Assembly (NCBI GenBank): GCA_947176535.1
Contig: CAMWQU010000001.1
Location: 118,964 to 182,963 of the forward strand
Source of the DNA: an uncultured Prevotellaceae bacterium
GTDB lineage: Bacteria > Bacteroidota > Bacteroidia > Bacteroidales > Bacteroidaceae
DNA length: 64,000 nucleotides
Direction: 5' to 3'
The notes beneath the pieces were generated by a model. It was not told the origin of the DNA. It saw nothing but the letters and a program-made list of their open reading frames with translations, and did not search any database. The translations under genes were made by a program, and so were the position numbers. Every line of letters begins with the position of its first letter. Position 1 is the stretch's first letter. Below are positions 33,293 through 42,178 of the stretch, one piece after another.

Positions 33293-33385
33293 AGGAGGAC
33301 GGGCCTCGGTCGCGCTATGGACGGGGCACCATCCTCCTATTGGCAAGGCTCAGTCCTCGTAAGGACGGGTTTCAGTCCTCCTAAA
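33292..33385. repeat. Family C palindromic-unit array, copy 1
   Basis: Four units starting at about 33297, 33319, 33342 and 33363 (spacing 22, 23, 21). Each carries GGAC or GGCA at one end and (G/A)TCC about 11 bases later, then CGCTAT, TCCTAT or TCGTAA. The array is bounded by TAGGAGGAC (33292-33300) and its complement GTCCTCCTA (33375-33383). It lies 8 bases beyond the stop of the minus-strand lyase fusion gene. Confidence 0.85.
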
Positions 33386-33392
33386 GATGATT

Positions 33393-35732
33393 TTATTTGA
33401 CGAACGTTACCTGCTCCACATGTTCGCCGACAAAAGCCGGCACGCGGTCGGTTGTTTTATACCACTTCGGCAGACCGGGCATACCGTCATAGATGGGCTG
33501 CCCGTTGATTTTCAGCCCCTCGAAGCGGATGTTCCGCACTTTCCGGGATTCGTCGTAGCCGCTGATGATGGAGAAGTTGGGCTGCTTCCCGTAATAGCGG
33601 ATGCCCCGGAACGTAATGTCCTCTATTCCGCGACCGGGAGCCGTGCAATACTTGGGATTGCAGCACACCTTAATTTGGAAAAGGCTACCCTGCTCCAGAT
33701 TCTCGATGCGGATGTTGTCGAAAAGGACATCGCGGACAAGGTTGTTATCCCCCGCGCCGATGGCCAGACAGCCCTGATAGTCCACCTGTGGCTCACTCTG
33801 ACAGAGAATATCAATGTTCTCATACGTCAGGCCGACGATGCTGTCGGGCTGCGAAGAGTTGCCGTGCAGACCGATATAGATGGGATGTGCCACATCGGCC
33901 CACAGCGTGGAGTTTCTCATCCGCACGTTGCGTACAGACCCCGTAAAGCCTTTCCGGGTGGCATATACCGTGGTGCAGTCGTCGGAGTTCCGACAAAAGA
34001 CGCGGTCGAACAGAATGTCACTGGAACCGCCGAAGACATTCAGCCCGTCGCCCCAACCGGGATGCGAAATGCTGCGAACGTCGTGCAGCGTGACGCCTTT
34101 CGACTCCCCGATGGGGCAGGTGCAGCAGACGAGACCATCGACGAGCACGTTTTCCGACCGATAGACGTGGCATCCCTCGTACCCTCTGCCGGGACGGGCT
34201 ATGCCGCGCCCGAGAATGCTGACGTTGCGGGCATCCTCGATGGCGAACGTTCCCGTAAAATAGGAGCCGCCGGCCAGATAGACGGTCGTGTTTGACGGCA
34301 CCCGAATGGTATCTTCCCGACTATAGAAGCCGGAGGGGTAATAAAGGAATACGCGCCCCTGCCGCCGGGCCTCGGTCTCCGCCTCCTCCTTTGACACGGG
34401 AGGTTTGGACGTAAAGAGAAGCAGATTGTCGGTGATGTCCCCGTCAAACTCCACACTTACGTTCTCCGGCTGGAAGAGCAGGAACTGGACGACGGAGTCG
34501 CTCTGCACGTTGGCAATGACGCCACGATAGTCCGGGCGAATCTTCACGTTCCGGTACTTCTTTTTCTTGCAGACGACGCGCACGAAGACGTCACCGGTGA
34601 AGTCGAACATGGAATAAGAGATGGGCCGAACCTGATGCTTGCCGTCGCCGATGGGGGCATTGACGCGAGCCATATAGGTGTCTATCTTTGTCCATTCCTT
34701 GCCGCCGCGCGGTTGGATGAAGACGTCGTAGTCGTCCTTCAGCGGAGCACCCTCCGGAGCCGCATAGGTGTATATCCGGTGCAGTTTCTGCCCTTCACGG
34801 ACACGGGGTGCACGCACTTCCCGACTTTCGCCTTTCCGCTGCGCTTTGTCCTGCAACTGCAACACTCTCCGGGTATAGGGCATGGAGAGCTTCCGGCGGC
34901 CTACATAGTGGTTATAGGGCAGTTGATAAATGTCCCACAATCTTCCGCGCCCCATTTCCCCCAGCTCGGTCCAGTCATTGTACAGCCCCGTGCAATCGTG
35001 CCACGTCTCAAACGGCACATCGTGGCCCAGATTGTAGCGTGCCGTATATTCAAAACCTTTCATCAGGCGGTTGTCTAAACTTCCCCACAAATCGTCTCCC
35101 TGCTCCCACGCCATTTCGCAGATGTCGGCCAGGGCAGCCAGTCCCAACTGCGCATGCCCCTGGTCGCGGCCCGTCTCCTGGCACTGCCCGGTCTCCCCGA
35201 CATAGCGCGGCAAGGAGCCGTTGTCGTTCGCATGCAGGAAATAATCAACAGCCTCGCGGTACAGCAGACTGTCTTTCAGAAATATGGCACAGGCCATGCG
35301 CTGCCGATTGACAATGGCTCCCCAGTTTCCGTTGGCATAGGGACTGTCGGCCTCGAATTTCCTTATCGTAGGCAGAATAGCCCGTCTCACCATAGCGGCC
35401 CACTCCGGAGTCTGATGCTCCGACAGCAGCGTCATGGCACGCACCAGGTCGAAGCCCTGAATGGTACACAGCGGCGCATCGTGACCGTCGAACCGTTGCA
35501 AGGTGGCGGCATAGGCGTTGATTATCTCCAACGCCTTGTCCATGAGCCCCGCTTTGGCACATTCGTAGGCGGCAAGCATATCGCGCTCGCTACCTCCCTT
35601 ACTGGCACGGAACTCGCCGTCGCGTGCAACTACCTCATACGGCCCGGCCAACCGGTAGGTGGCATAGTCTGTCTGAGCGGACAAAGAGAGCGTCCCCAGC
35701 AAAAGGGCACATAGCATAAAAAGTCTGTTCAT
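33393..35732 (-). CDS. Secreted two-domain enzyme: alginate-lyase-like helical domain fused to a GH28/GH49-like beta-helix
   Basis: A 779-residue protein with a signal peptide (residues 1-19). Residues about 50-270 resemble the alginate lyase alpha/alpha-barrel family, including GNWGAIVNRQRMACAIF and the motif GRDQGHAQLGLAAL shared with the lyase at 47412. After a linker, residues about 335-475 form a beta-domain and about 490-770 a right-handed beta-helix of the polygalacturonase superfamily (VYLAGGSYFTGTFAIEDARN, NSDDCTTVY, ISGYDESRKVRNIRFEGLKI). NSDD may hold the acidic catalytic pair. Substrate is probably a uronate- or dextran-like glycan, unproven. The sialidase gene is 34 bases upstream in the same operon. 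Confidence 0.82.
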   Translation of the reverse strand: MNRLFMLCALLLGTLSLSAQTDYATYRLAGPYEVVARDGEFRASKGGSERDMLAAYECAKAGLMDKALEIINAYAATLQRFDGHDAPLCTIQGFDLVRAMTLLSEHQTPEWAAMVRRAILPTIRKFEADSPYANGNWGAIVNRQRMACAIFLKDSLLYREAVDYFLHANDNGSLPRYVGETGQCQETGRDQGHAQLGLAALADICEMAWEQGDDLWGSLDNRLMKGFEYTARYNLGHDVPFETWHDCTGLYNDWTELGEMGRGRLWDIYQLPYNHYVGRRKLSMPYTRRVLQLQDKAQRKGESREVRAPRVREGQKLHRIYTYAAPEGAPLKDDYDVFIQPRGGKEWTKIDTYMARVNAPIGDGKHQVRPISYSMFDFTGDVFVRVVCKKKKYRNVKIRPDYRGVIANVQSDSVVQFLLFQPENVSVEFDGDITDNLLLFTSKPPVSKEEAETEARRQGRVFLYYPSGFYSREDTIRVPSNTTVYLAGGSYFTGTFAIEDARNVSILGRGIARPGRGYEGCHVYRSENVLVDGLVCCTCPIGESKGVTLHDVRSISHPGWGDGLNVFGGSSDILFDRVFCRNSDDCTTVYATRKGFTGSVRNVRMRNSTLWADVAHPIYIGLHGNSSQPDSIVGLTYENIDILCQSEPQVDYQGCLAIGAGDNNLVRDVLFDNIRIENLEQGSLFQIKVCCNPKYCTAPGRGIEDITFRGIRYYGKQPNFSIISGYDESRKVRNIRFEGLKINGQPIYDGMPGLPKWYKTTDRVPAFVGEHVEQVTFVK

Positions 35733-35766
35733 GTTCGTTTAGGGTTAGGATGGAGGGAGCGAGCAC

Positions 35767-37059
35767 TCAGAATCTGGCCTTGCGCGGGCCAACGGACTTC
35801 TTCGTGAAGTCGTACTTGCCGTCGGTAATCTGCTCCACCGGGAGCCTGCGGTACATCAGTGTATATCCCCCACCCGACGTTCCGCAGTGCGTTTCTTCCT
35901 CGTAGAAAAAGCCTATCGCATGGTCGGCCTGCAGCGTCATGGTGCTGTATGCCGAAGGCAACGTGGTGACGGGGTAACATCCCGTCCAGTTGGCGGCCAC
36001 AGCCTCGGGTGTGGCATAGTCGGCGGGTGAGGCCAGTTCCTTGTAGTAGATACCCACGTTGGAACGTCCGGGGCCTAAAGGCAGGCTCTGCAGGAGCAGA
36101 TACATCCGTTTCCGGTCGGCCCGGCGCGTGACGGGCACCACCATCAGTTCGCCATTGCAGGCGTTCTGCCGGGCTTCCACACCGCCGTTGTCCTTTCCGC
36201 TGAAGGCGCGTTTCCCCCACGCTCCCGTGGCCGTCTTCTCCTCCGTGAACCGGAAGATGTTGTAGTAGCGTCCGCCCCACGCACGACTGCTGAGCAGCAG
36301 ACTGCCGTCGGGCAGTTCCTCGCATTTGGGTTCGTCGCCACCGGGAATGGGCGAGGCATCGCAACCGCCCAGCACATCCCACGTCTCGCCAAAGTCATCG
36401 CTGTAAATCACCCAGTTGGCATTTTCCTTGCCGTTGCGCGACACGCCGGCACAGTACAAGCGATAGTATTTTCCCGTCTTCACGTAGCGACTTTGCAGGA
36501 TGCGTCCGCTGCCCACAAACCACGCCCAGATGGGGCCGTACTGGCTCTGCGTCAAGGGGCGGTAGATGGTCTCTTCACCGATGTAGGTCGGCTTGCTCCA
36601 CGTCTTTCCCTCATCGTCGCTGTAAAAGCGAGCCATGCCCTGATGGTGCTGCTCCGTACTGCGACCGAACAGCGGGCCGCCGGAACAGGAAAGCAGCATC
36701 ATGCGTCGGCTTCCCCGGTCGGCCACGATGGCCGCATCACCATATCCGGCCTCTTCATGCCCGGGCGTCAGGTCACCGTCCCCTTGCATCGTGGGAGGCA
36801 CATAGATGTCGCCCCACGTTTTTCCGTTGTCGGACGAACGGCGGAAGTGCAGGTCGATGCGTCCCGCGCCGATGTCGGCGCGGCAATAACGGTAATCCCC
36901 CACGGCCACGAGGTCGCCTCCGCGTGTGGTGGCAATAGCCGGAATGCGGTAAGGGATGGCCTCTACCGTCGGCGTGGTGAAAATCTCGGTCTGCGCCTCC
37001 GACACTGCAGGACAGAGGAACAGGCACAGGGCAAACAGGTTGCTTCTAAAATGTTTCAT
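35767..37059 (-). CDS. Secreted exo-alpha-sialidase (GH33)
   Basis: A 430-residue protein with a signal peptide (about residues 1-22). The arginine motif YRIP is at 37-40 and three Asp-box repeats are visible: SSDNGKTW (75-82), YSDDEGKTW (146-154) and YSDDFGETW (219-227). GRYYNIFRF and a late Tyr-containing YSTMTL segment are consistent with the remaining sialidase active-site parts. It would release terminal sialic acid from host glycans. There is no extra lectin domain, so it is a compact form. No transport or nan catabolic genes are adjacent. A TATCTTTG box is at 37087-37094 upstream. Confidence 0.88.
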   Translation of the reverse strand: MKHFRSNLFALCLFLCPAVSEAQTEIFTTPTVEAIPYRIPAIATTRGGDLVAVGDYRYCRADIGAGRIDLHFRRSSDNGKTWGDIYVPPTMQGDGDLTPGHEEAGYGDAAIVADRGSRRMMLLSCSGGPLFGRSTEQHHQGMARFYSDDEGKTWSKPTYIGEETIYRPLTQSQYGPIWAWFVGSGRILQSRYVKTGKYYRLYCAGVSRNGKENANWVIYSDDFGETWDVLGGCDASPIPGGDEPKCEELPDGSLLLSSRAWGGRYYNIFRFTEEKTATGAWGKRAFSGKDNGGVEARQNACNGELMVVPVTRRADRKRMYLLLQSLPLGPGRSNVGIYYKELASPADYATPEAVAANWTGCYPVTTLPSAYSTMTLQADHAIGFFYEEETHCGTSGGGYTLMYRRLPVEQITDGKYDFTKKSVGPRKARF

Positions 37060-37086
37060 GGTATTGTTATTAGGTATGTTTCAGGA

Positions 37087-37094
37087 CAAAGATA
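37087..37094 (-). promoter_or_regulatory. Probable -7 box of the sialidase operon
   Basis: TATCTTTG on the minus strand, 27 bases before the ATG at 37059. The -33 position holds TTTA rather than TTTG. Confidence 0.4.
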
Positions 37095-37168
37095 CGAAGA
37101 AAAGCGGAATCGTAAAAGCGGAAACTGAAAAAAGTTCCGTCCTCCCGGCAACACTGTAGTAGTCTATT

Positions 37169-37257
37169 CTGTATTCATCGGCGACGAACGCACGTTCACC
37201 GCCGACGGCTGCACATTCATCGTCGGTGAATATGCGTTCATCGGTCGATGAATACAG
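37169..37257. repeat. Family B palindromic-unit array, copy 2
   Basis: Four units of exactly 21 bases starting at 37174, 37195, 37216 and 37237, built on TTCATCG-CGATGAA half-sites. CTGTATTCATCG (37169-37180) and CGATGAATACAG (37246-37257) are perfect 12-base inverted ends. It lies between the hisS terminator and the sialidase promoter. The copy at 9370-9454 has the same right-hand end. Confidence 0.88.
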
Positions 37258-37320
37258 AACACCACCAAGAGGCGACAAAAATGTTGCCCGAATCCGCCGT
37301 CGGAGGCTCCGCAACAAGAA

Positions 37321-37359
37321 AAAAAAGATGCGCAACCTCCGGAATGGAAGTTGCGCATC
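37321..37359 (-). terminator. Intrinsic terminator after hisS
   Basis: GATGCGCAAC (37327-37336) and GTTGCGCATC (37350-37359) form a 10-bp stem, followed on the minus strand by TTTTTTT. Confidence 0.8.
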
Positions 37360-37405
37360 TGTTATTGCTATTGTCTACCGGAGAGCCACCCCGGCAGGCG
37401 GAAAG

Positions 37406-38785
37406 TCAGGAGAAAGGAAATGCCGTCAGTTCCTCCGGAGTCAGCATTTGCTGCTCGCCGGTCTCCATGTTCTTCAGGGTAACTTTCCCCTCGTTCATCT
37501 CGTTCTCGCCGACGAGAGCCACAAAGGGTATGCCTTTCTGATTGGCATACTGCATCTGTTTCTTCATCTTCGCCGCGTCGGGATAGATTTCACAACGGAT
37601 GCCGGCCCGGCGCACCTTGGCAAGGATGGGCAGGCAGTAGGCCACTTCCCGTTCACCAAAATTGATGAAGAGCAGTTGTGTCTGCGTAGTCACCGTCCGG
37701 GGATAGAGGTCGAGCTGATTGAGTACATCATAGATGCGGTCGGCACCGAAGGATATACCCACGCCGGAGAGTCCGGGCATGCCGAAAATACCCGTCAGGT
37801 TGTCGTAGCGGCCGCCGCCGGTAATGCTCCCGATTTCCACGTCCAGAGCCTTCACCTCGAAAATGCAGCCCGTATAGTAGTTCAGGCCGCGCGCCAGCGT
37901 GAGGTCAAACTCCAGAGCACTGTGGCTCCCGGCTTCGTCGCCCGCGGTCTGCGCCTTGTAGCTGTTCAGCACATATTCCACTTCCTCTATGCCGCGACAG
38001 CCCGTCTCGCTGTCGGCCAGCACACGGCGCATGACGGCCAGTTTCTCTTCGTTGGAGCCGCTCAGGAGAATGATGGGCTGCAACTTCTCGATGGCCTCTT
38101 CCGGGAGACCGTTCGCACGCAACTCGGCATTCACGTTCTCCAGACCAATCTTGTCTAATTTGTCGATGGCGACGGTGATGTCCACAATCTTATCGGCCTG
38201 ACCGATGATCTCGGCAATGCCTGTCAGAATCTTTCTGTTGTTGATTTTGATGACCACCCGGATGCCGAAGCGGCGGAACACTTCGTCCACAATCTGCATC
38301 AGCTCGACCTCGTTCAGCAACGAGTCCGAACCGACGACATCGGCGTCACACTGGTAAAACTCACGGTAGCGGCCCCGCTGCGGACGGTCGGCGCGCCACA
38401 CCGGCTGTATCTGGAAGCGGCGGAACGGCAGTGTCAGTTCCTCGCGGTGCTGCACCACATAGCGGGCAAAAGGCACCGTCAGGTCGTAGCGGAGCCCTTT
38501 CTCACACAACTGGGCGGCAAGCCGGCCCATGTGCTCGGAAGCGTCTGCGAAATCCACGCCTTTCAAGAAGTCGCCGGAGTTCAATATCTTAAACAACAGT
38601 TTATCGCCTTCCTCACCGTACTTTCCCATCAGCGTAGACAGGTTCTCCATGGCGGGAGTCTCTATCTGCTGAAATCCGTACAAAGCGTACACGCTGCGGA
38701 TGGTATCGAATATGTAGTTACGACGGGCCATCTCCACTGGTCCAAAGTCTCTGGTGCCCTTAGGTATACCGGGTTTCTGTGCCAT
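37406..38785 (-). CDS. hisS: Histidine-tRNA ligase
   Basis: A 459-residue class II aminoacyl-tRNA synthetase. [20 protein letters not shown] begins the catalytic domain. Motif 2 is in [32 protein letters not shown] (residues about 121-152), and the histidine motif is seen in [15 protein letters not shown]. The anticodon-binding domain occupies the last 90 residues. The promoter is at 38833-38863. Confidence 0.96.
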   Translation of the reverse strand: MAQKPGIPKGTRDFGPVEMARRNYIFDTIRSVYALYGFQQIETPAMENLSTLMGKYGEEGDKLLFKILNSGDFLKGVDFADASEHMGRLAAQLCEKGLRYDLTVPFARYVVQHREELTLPFRRFQIQPVWRADRPQRGRYREFYQCDADVVGSDSLLNEVELMQIVDEVFRRFGIRVVIKINNRKILTGIAEIIGQADKIVDITVAIDKLDKIGLENVNAELRANGLPEEAIEKLQPIILLSGSNEEKLAVMRRVLADSETGCRGIEEVEYVLNSYKAQTAGDEAGSHSALEFDLTLARGLNYYTGCIFEVKALDVEIGSITGGGRYDNLTGIFGMPGLSGVGISFGADRIYDVLNQLDLYPRTVTTQTQLLFINFGEREVAYCLPILAKVRRAGIRCEIYPDAAKMKKQMQYANQKGIPFVALVGENEMNEGKVTLKNMETGEQQMLTPEELTAFPFS

Positions 38786-38832
38786 ACGTTTATGATTTTA
38801 TTCCAAACAATAGAATGATTTATTAACGGATG

Positions 38833-38863
38833 CAAAGGTAAAAAAAAAATGTCACTTATCAAA
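38833..38863 (-). promoter_or_regulatory. Promoter of hisS
   Basis: On the minus strand TTTG (38860-38863), 19-base spacer, TACCTTTG (38833-38840). Confidence 0.6.
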
Positions 38864-38890
38864 AAATGTTTACATACTTTAGGATGGAGA

Positions 38891-38922
38891 TTTGGAAACG
38901 CGGATTAAATTTCATATCTTTG
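38891..38922 (+). promoter_or_regulatory. Promoter of the zinc-hook gene cluster
   Basis: TTTG (38891-38894), 20-base spacer, TATCTTTG (38915-38922); ATG 25 bases later at 38948. It is divergent from the hisS promoter. Confidence 0.7.
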
Positions 38923-38947
38923 TACACTGATAAAATATATTTTATAT

Positions 38948-41740
38948 ATGAATCTATTCCGGAAATCACAACACAACATAGCTCCATTACCCGAAGAAAA
39001 GCCAACCGCGCCCGAAGAGACGACAACGGCAAAAGCGTCCCGACAGATGACGGCCGAGGAACTGGCGCGGGAGTGGTGGAAAGGAAAATACGGGGAGAGC
39101 ATGCCCGATGAGGTAACGCAGTGGTTCAAGCAACTGGCACGCACCGAAGCACGGCGGCAGCACATTGCCGCAGCTCTGCTCAGTCCCCAGCAGATGACCC
39201 GAACGGAAGATGCCATACGGCTGGCCGAGACCAAACTGCGTACCATCGAGGATGCCCTGCAGCGCGTACACGACCAGAAGGAGTGGCTGAGACGATACAG
39301 CGAGAAGAAGCATGAACTGACAGAGCACCAGCAGCGGCTTTACGAAGTCAATAAGCAACTGTCCGTCATTGCCGGGGAGGAAAAGGAACTCAACCGCTTC
39401 GAGACCTTCGAGACCATTCAAGGGCTTTTTCAGCGCATGATGGTGCTTGAGAAGCAGGCGAGGACGAACAAACAAGAACAGAGTCTGCTGGCACGCAAAC
39501 TGGAGGAGGTGAAGAAGGCGGTGGACAACGGACAGAAACGTTTGTCGCAACTGAACGACGAACACGCCGAAGGCAAAAAACAGATGCGGGCCGTGTGCGA
39601 GCGTCTGGAAGAGGCGAACCGCATTCTGGGAATGCGTGTCGTGCTCGACTTGGACGAGAAGAGTTCGACCCGTCTACTGGAAACCATCGACGGCCTCAAG
39701 AGTACACTCGATAAAGAAATTGCGGAGTACGGTACACTGTTGGCCAGTCTTCAGGAAAGCATTACCCGACTTTGTGCCGAACGGCAGACCATGGAGCCAC
39801 ACCAGCAGTTGATAGAGCATGGCGGCATGGTACTGGCCCTGCTTGACCAGTTATACGAAATGCGTGAGGAACTCGTGCAGTTGTCCCGCACACAGGAGGA
39901 AGGACTGCGACGTCAGCAGGAGGAGAACAACATGCTCAGCCGTGTGTTCACCGACTATCAGAATGTGGAGGCAGACATCAACTCCATCAATGCGGAACTT
40001 CAGCTCCACCGCCAGCAGAATCTGGGACAGACCGGCTATTCCCTGCAGGAACGCACTATGCGTCTCAAGAGTCGCCGGCAGATGCTGCTCAGCGCACAGT
40101 CGTTATGGAACCGAATACAGTCGGGCTACCTGCTCATCGAGGAGAAGACGCAAACCGTCAATCGCCTGCGGCTCAACCTCGGCAACCTGCGGCAGAACAT
40201 TGAGACACTGGAGAACGAGGTAATTCCCATGAGACAGCTCTGCCACGATAAAGAATATACGCTCACACTCTCCAAAAGCCAGAATGTCATTCAGTTGCGC
40301 GGGGATTTGAAAGAAGGGGTAAGTTGCACCGTCTGCGGTGCCACGCACCATCCCTACCACAGCGACACCATGTTGGAACAGAGCAAGCTCATCAGCGACC
40401 TGCGTACCGACTACGAACTGCAGGCCGCAGAGCTGACGGCGAAAGAGAACCTGCTGCAACAGATACGGGACGAACTGACAGCTACTACGGCACGCCATGA
40501 GGTCGAGGAGGAAGCGCTCTCACAGTTGCGCCATCGGCAGATGGAGGACGTGAAGGAATGGAAAGTCTTTGCCACGCTCGACCGCACGTTCGAGGAATGT
40601 TCCTCAAGTACGAATCTGGAGGCACGCACAACGCTGCTGCGGCAGCTTATCGAAAGTACGGCAATCGATGCCGACAATGCACAAAAGGAGCTTGACGAAC
40701 ACAACTTCCACCAGACGAGAATCAACGAACTCGTAGAGCAACTGACCAAGAAAGAACAGCAGAAAAGTGACCTGACGGTACGGCTCAATGAAATCAACAC
40801 CGGATGTCAGGTGCTGGCCCGTCAGGTGGAGCGCACACGTCAGATGCACGTGGAACAGGAAAAGCGATACAGCCGCCTCTATGAGAAAGCCAACACACTC
40901 GTCACGCTCGAACAGTGGTACAGCGACTGGCAGAAGAATCCCGAAGCCGTTCGGTTACGTATCGAGAAAATGATGGAACGTTGGAAAACGCTCAACGCGG
41001 ACATTGCCCGGGCGCAGCAGCAACAGGAACTCAGCGAGACGGTGAAGCAACACAAGAAAGACATCTGCGTCTGGTTAGAGACCCTGACATTACAGGTGCG
41101 AGACGAAATGGAGCAACGCCGCAACCTGCGCAAGGAGGGAGAAAAGACCTACGAAAGTATGTTGGGTCAGCAGGAAGCAAAGGCATACTTCAAACAGCAC
41201 ATACAGCTTCTCCGGCAGATTATGGAGAACGAACAGCGGCAGCAACAGGAAACCCAACACGACATCGTCTGCCTGAGCGAAATTAAAGGTCGGCTACAGG
41301 AACTGTCGGAACAAGGACAGGCATTGGACCGGCAGGTCAGCGACGACCGGTCGCAACTCGACGTGTGGATGCGACAGTTCAATGCCAACCATCCGCCCGT
41401 GCAGTATGCCGAACTGGAACGGGCTTTTGCCAACGACAAGGACTGGAACGAACTGCGCACGCAAATCAGGAACATGCGAATCGAGGCCATGCTCGAACAG
41501 ACCCGCGTGGACAGGCTGCGCAGCGAGGTTGTGGCCCTGCAGGCCGAGGGAGTACGGCCGGGCCACGAAGAGACCGACTTGCTCGAATCGCTCGTTTCGC
41601 AACAGAAGCAGCTTGAGAAACAGCGCAACGAGGTTATGATGCAACTGGCGGCACAGCATATCACGATCAACAAGCACAAAGAGTGTACGACGCAGCTCAA
41701 GGCCGAAGAAGAGGAACTATACGAACAGGCAAATAAGTAA
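38948..41740 (+). CDS. Headless SbcC/Rad50-like coiled-coil protein with central zinc hook
   Basis: A 930-residue, strongly charged, Gln/Glu/Arg/Lys-rich protein predicted to be nearly all coiled coil. Almost exactly at its midpoint lies DLKEGVSCTVCGATHHPY with Cys460, Cys463 and adjacent His467 and His468. This closely resembles the zinc-hook apex of SbcC (xLxxGxPCPxCGSxxHP). Unlike SbcC/Rad50 there is no Walker A near the N-terminus and no signature or Walker B near the C-terminus: the ends are just MNLFRKSQHNIAPLPEEKPT and EEEELYEQANK. No nuclease partner SbcD is adjacent. It could be a structural dimer that bridges DNA or protein complexes; that is inference. It leads an eight-gene cluster. 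Confidence 0.8.
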   Translation: MNLFRKSQHNIAPLPEEKPTAPEETTTAKASRQMTAEELAREWWKGKYGESMPDEVTQWFKQLARTEARRQHIAAALLSPQQMTRTEDAIRLAETKLRTIEDALQRVHDQKEWLRRYSEKKHELTEHQQRLYEVNKQLSVIAGEEKELNRFETFETIQGLFQRMMVLEKQARTNKQEQSLLARKLEEVKKAVDNGQKRLSQLNDEHAEGKKQMRAVCERLEEANRILGMRVVLDLDEKSSTRLLETIDGLKSTLDKEIAEYGTLLASLQESITRLCAERQTMEPHQQLIEHGGMVLALLDQLYEMREELVQLSRTQEEGLRRQQEENNMLSRVFTDYQNVEADINSINAELQLHRQQNLGQTGYSLQERTMRLKSRRQMLLSAQSLWNRIQSGYLLIEEKTQTVNRLRLNLGNLRQNIETLENEVIPMRQLCHDKEYTLTLSKSQNVIQLRGDLKEGVSCTVCGATHHPYHSDTMLEQSKLISDLRTDYELQAAELTAKENLLQQIRDELTATTARHEVEEEALSQLRHRQMEDVKEWKVFATLDRTFEECSSSTNLEARTTLLRQLIESTAIDADNAQKELDEHNFHQTRINELVEQLTKKEQQKSDLTVRLNEINTGCQVLARQVERTRQMHVEQEKRYSRLYEKANTLVTLEQWYSDWQKNPEAVRLRIEKMMERWKTLNADIARAQQQQELSETVKQHKKDICVWLETLTLQVRDEMEQRRNLRKEGEKTYESMLGQQEAKAYFKQHIQLLRQIMENEQRQQQETQHDIVCLSEIKGRLQELSEQGQALDRQVSDDRSQLDVWMRQFNANHPPVQYAELERAFANDKDWNELRTQIRNMRIEAMLEQTRVDRLRSEVVALQAEGVRPGHEETDLLESLVSQQKQLEKQRNEVMMQLAAQHITINKHKECTTQLKAEEEELYEQANK

Positions 41741-41755
41741 CGAAGACCTTCCGCC

Positions 41756-42178
41756 ATGAAATACAACATCACCGAAAAGAAAGAGAAGAACGCAACTTAC
41801 CGTATGTTGCTGCGCCCTGAACTGGTGGACGAAATCTATGAAAAGATTCTTCAGAAACTTCTTGTGGACAAGATTTATCAGGATCCCAAGTATTCGGCCA
41901 AACAACTGGCAGAGGAACTGAAAACCAACACACGCTACATCAGTGCGGTCATCAACCTGAGATTCCAGCAGAACTACTCCAGCCTCATCAATGAGTACCG
42001 CATCAAGCAGGCACTTTATATGCTCATCGACAACCGCTATCAGGACAAGACCATAGAGGAAATCGGGCGCATGTCCGGATTTGCCAACCGCCAGTCGTTC
42101 TACGCCGCCTTCTATCGGCAGAAAGGCATCACGCCCAAAGAATACCGAGACCAACAACAAGAAAAACGAAAAAAGTGA
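41756..42178 (+). CDS. Stand-alone AraC-type DNA-binding domain protein
   Basis: A 140-residue protein holding little more than the two-HTH AraC/XylS domain: KYSAKQLAEELKTNTRYISAVINLRF (first HTH), SLINEYRIKQALYML, then TIEEIGRMSGFANRQSFYAAFYRQKGITPKEYR (second HTH and signature). About 30 residues precede it (LRPELVDEIYEKILQKLLVD). It has no ligand-binding or membrane sensor part. It sits 15 bases after the zinc-hook gene and its stop overlaps the GTG start of the DPP III gene, so all three are likely co-transcribed. Confidence 0.9.
   Translation: MKYNITEKKEKNATYRMLLRPELVDEIYEKILQKLLVDKIYQDPKYSAKQLAEELKTNTRYISAVINLRFQQNYSSLINEYRIKQALYMLIDNRYQDKTIEEIGRMSGFANRQSFYAAFYRQKGITPKEYRDQQQEKRKK

Noticed and set aside
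33042..33362. Small plus-strand frame over the HTH operon promoter
   Set aside because: Covers two palindromes, a promoter and the repeat array; no protein character.
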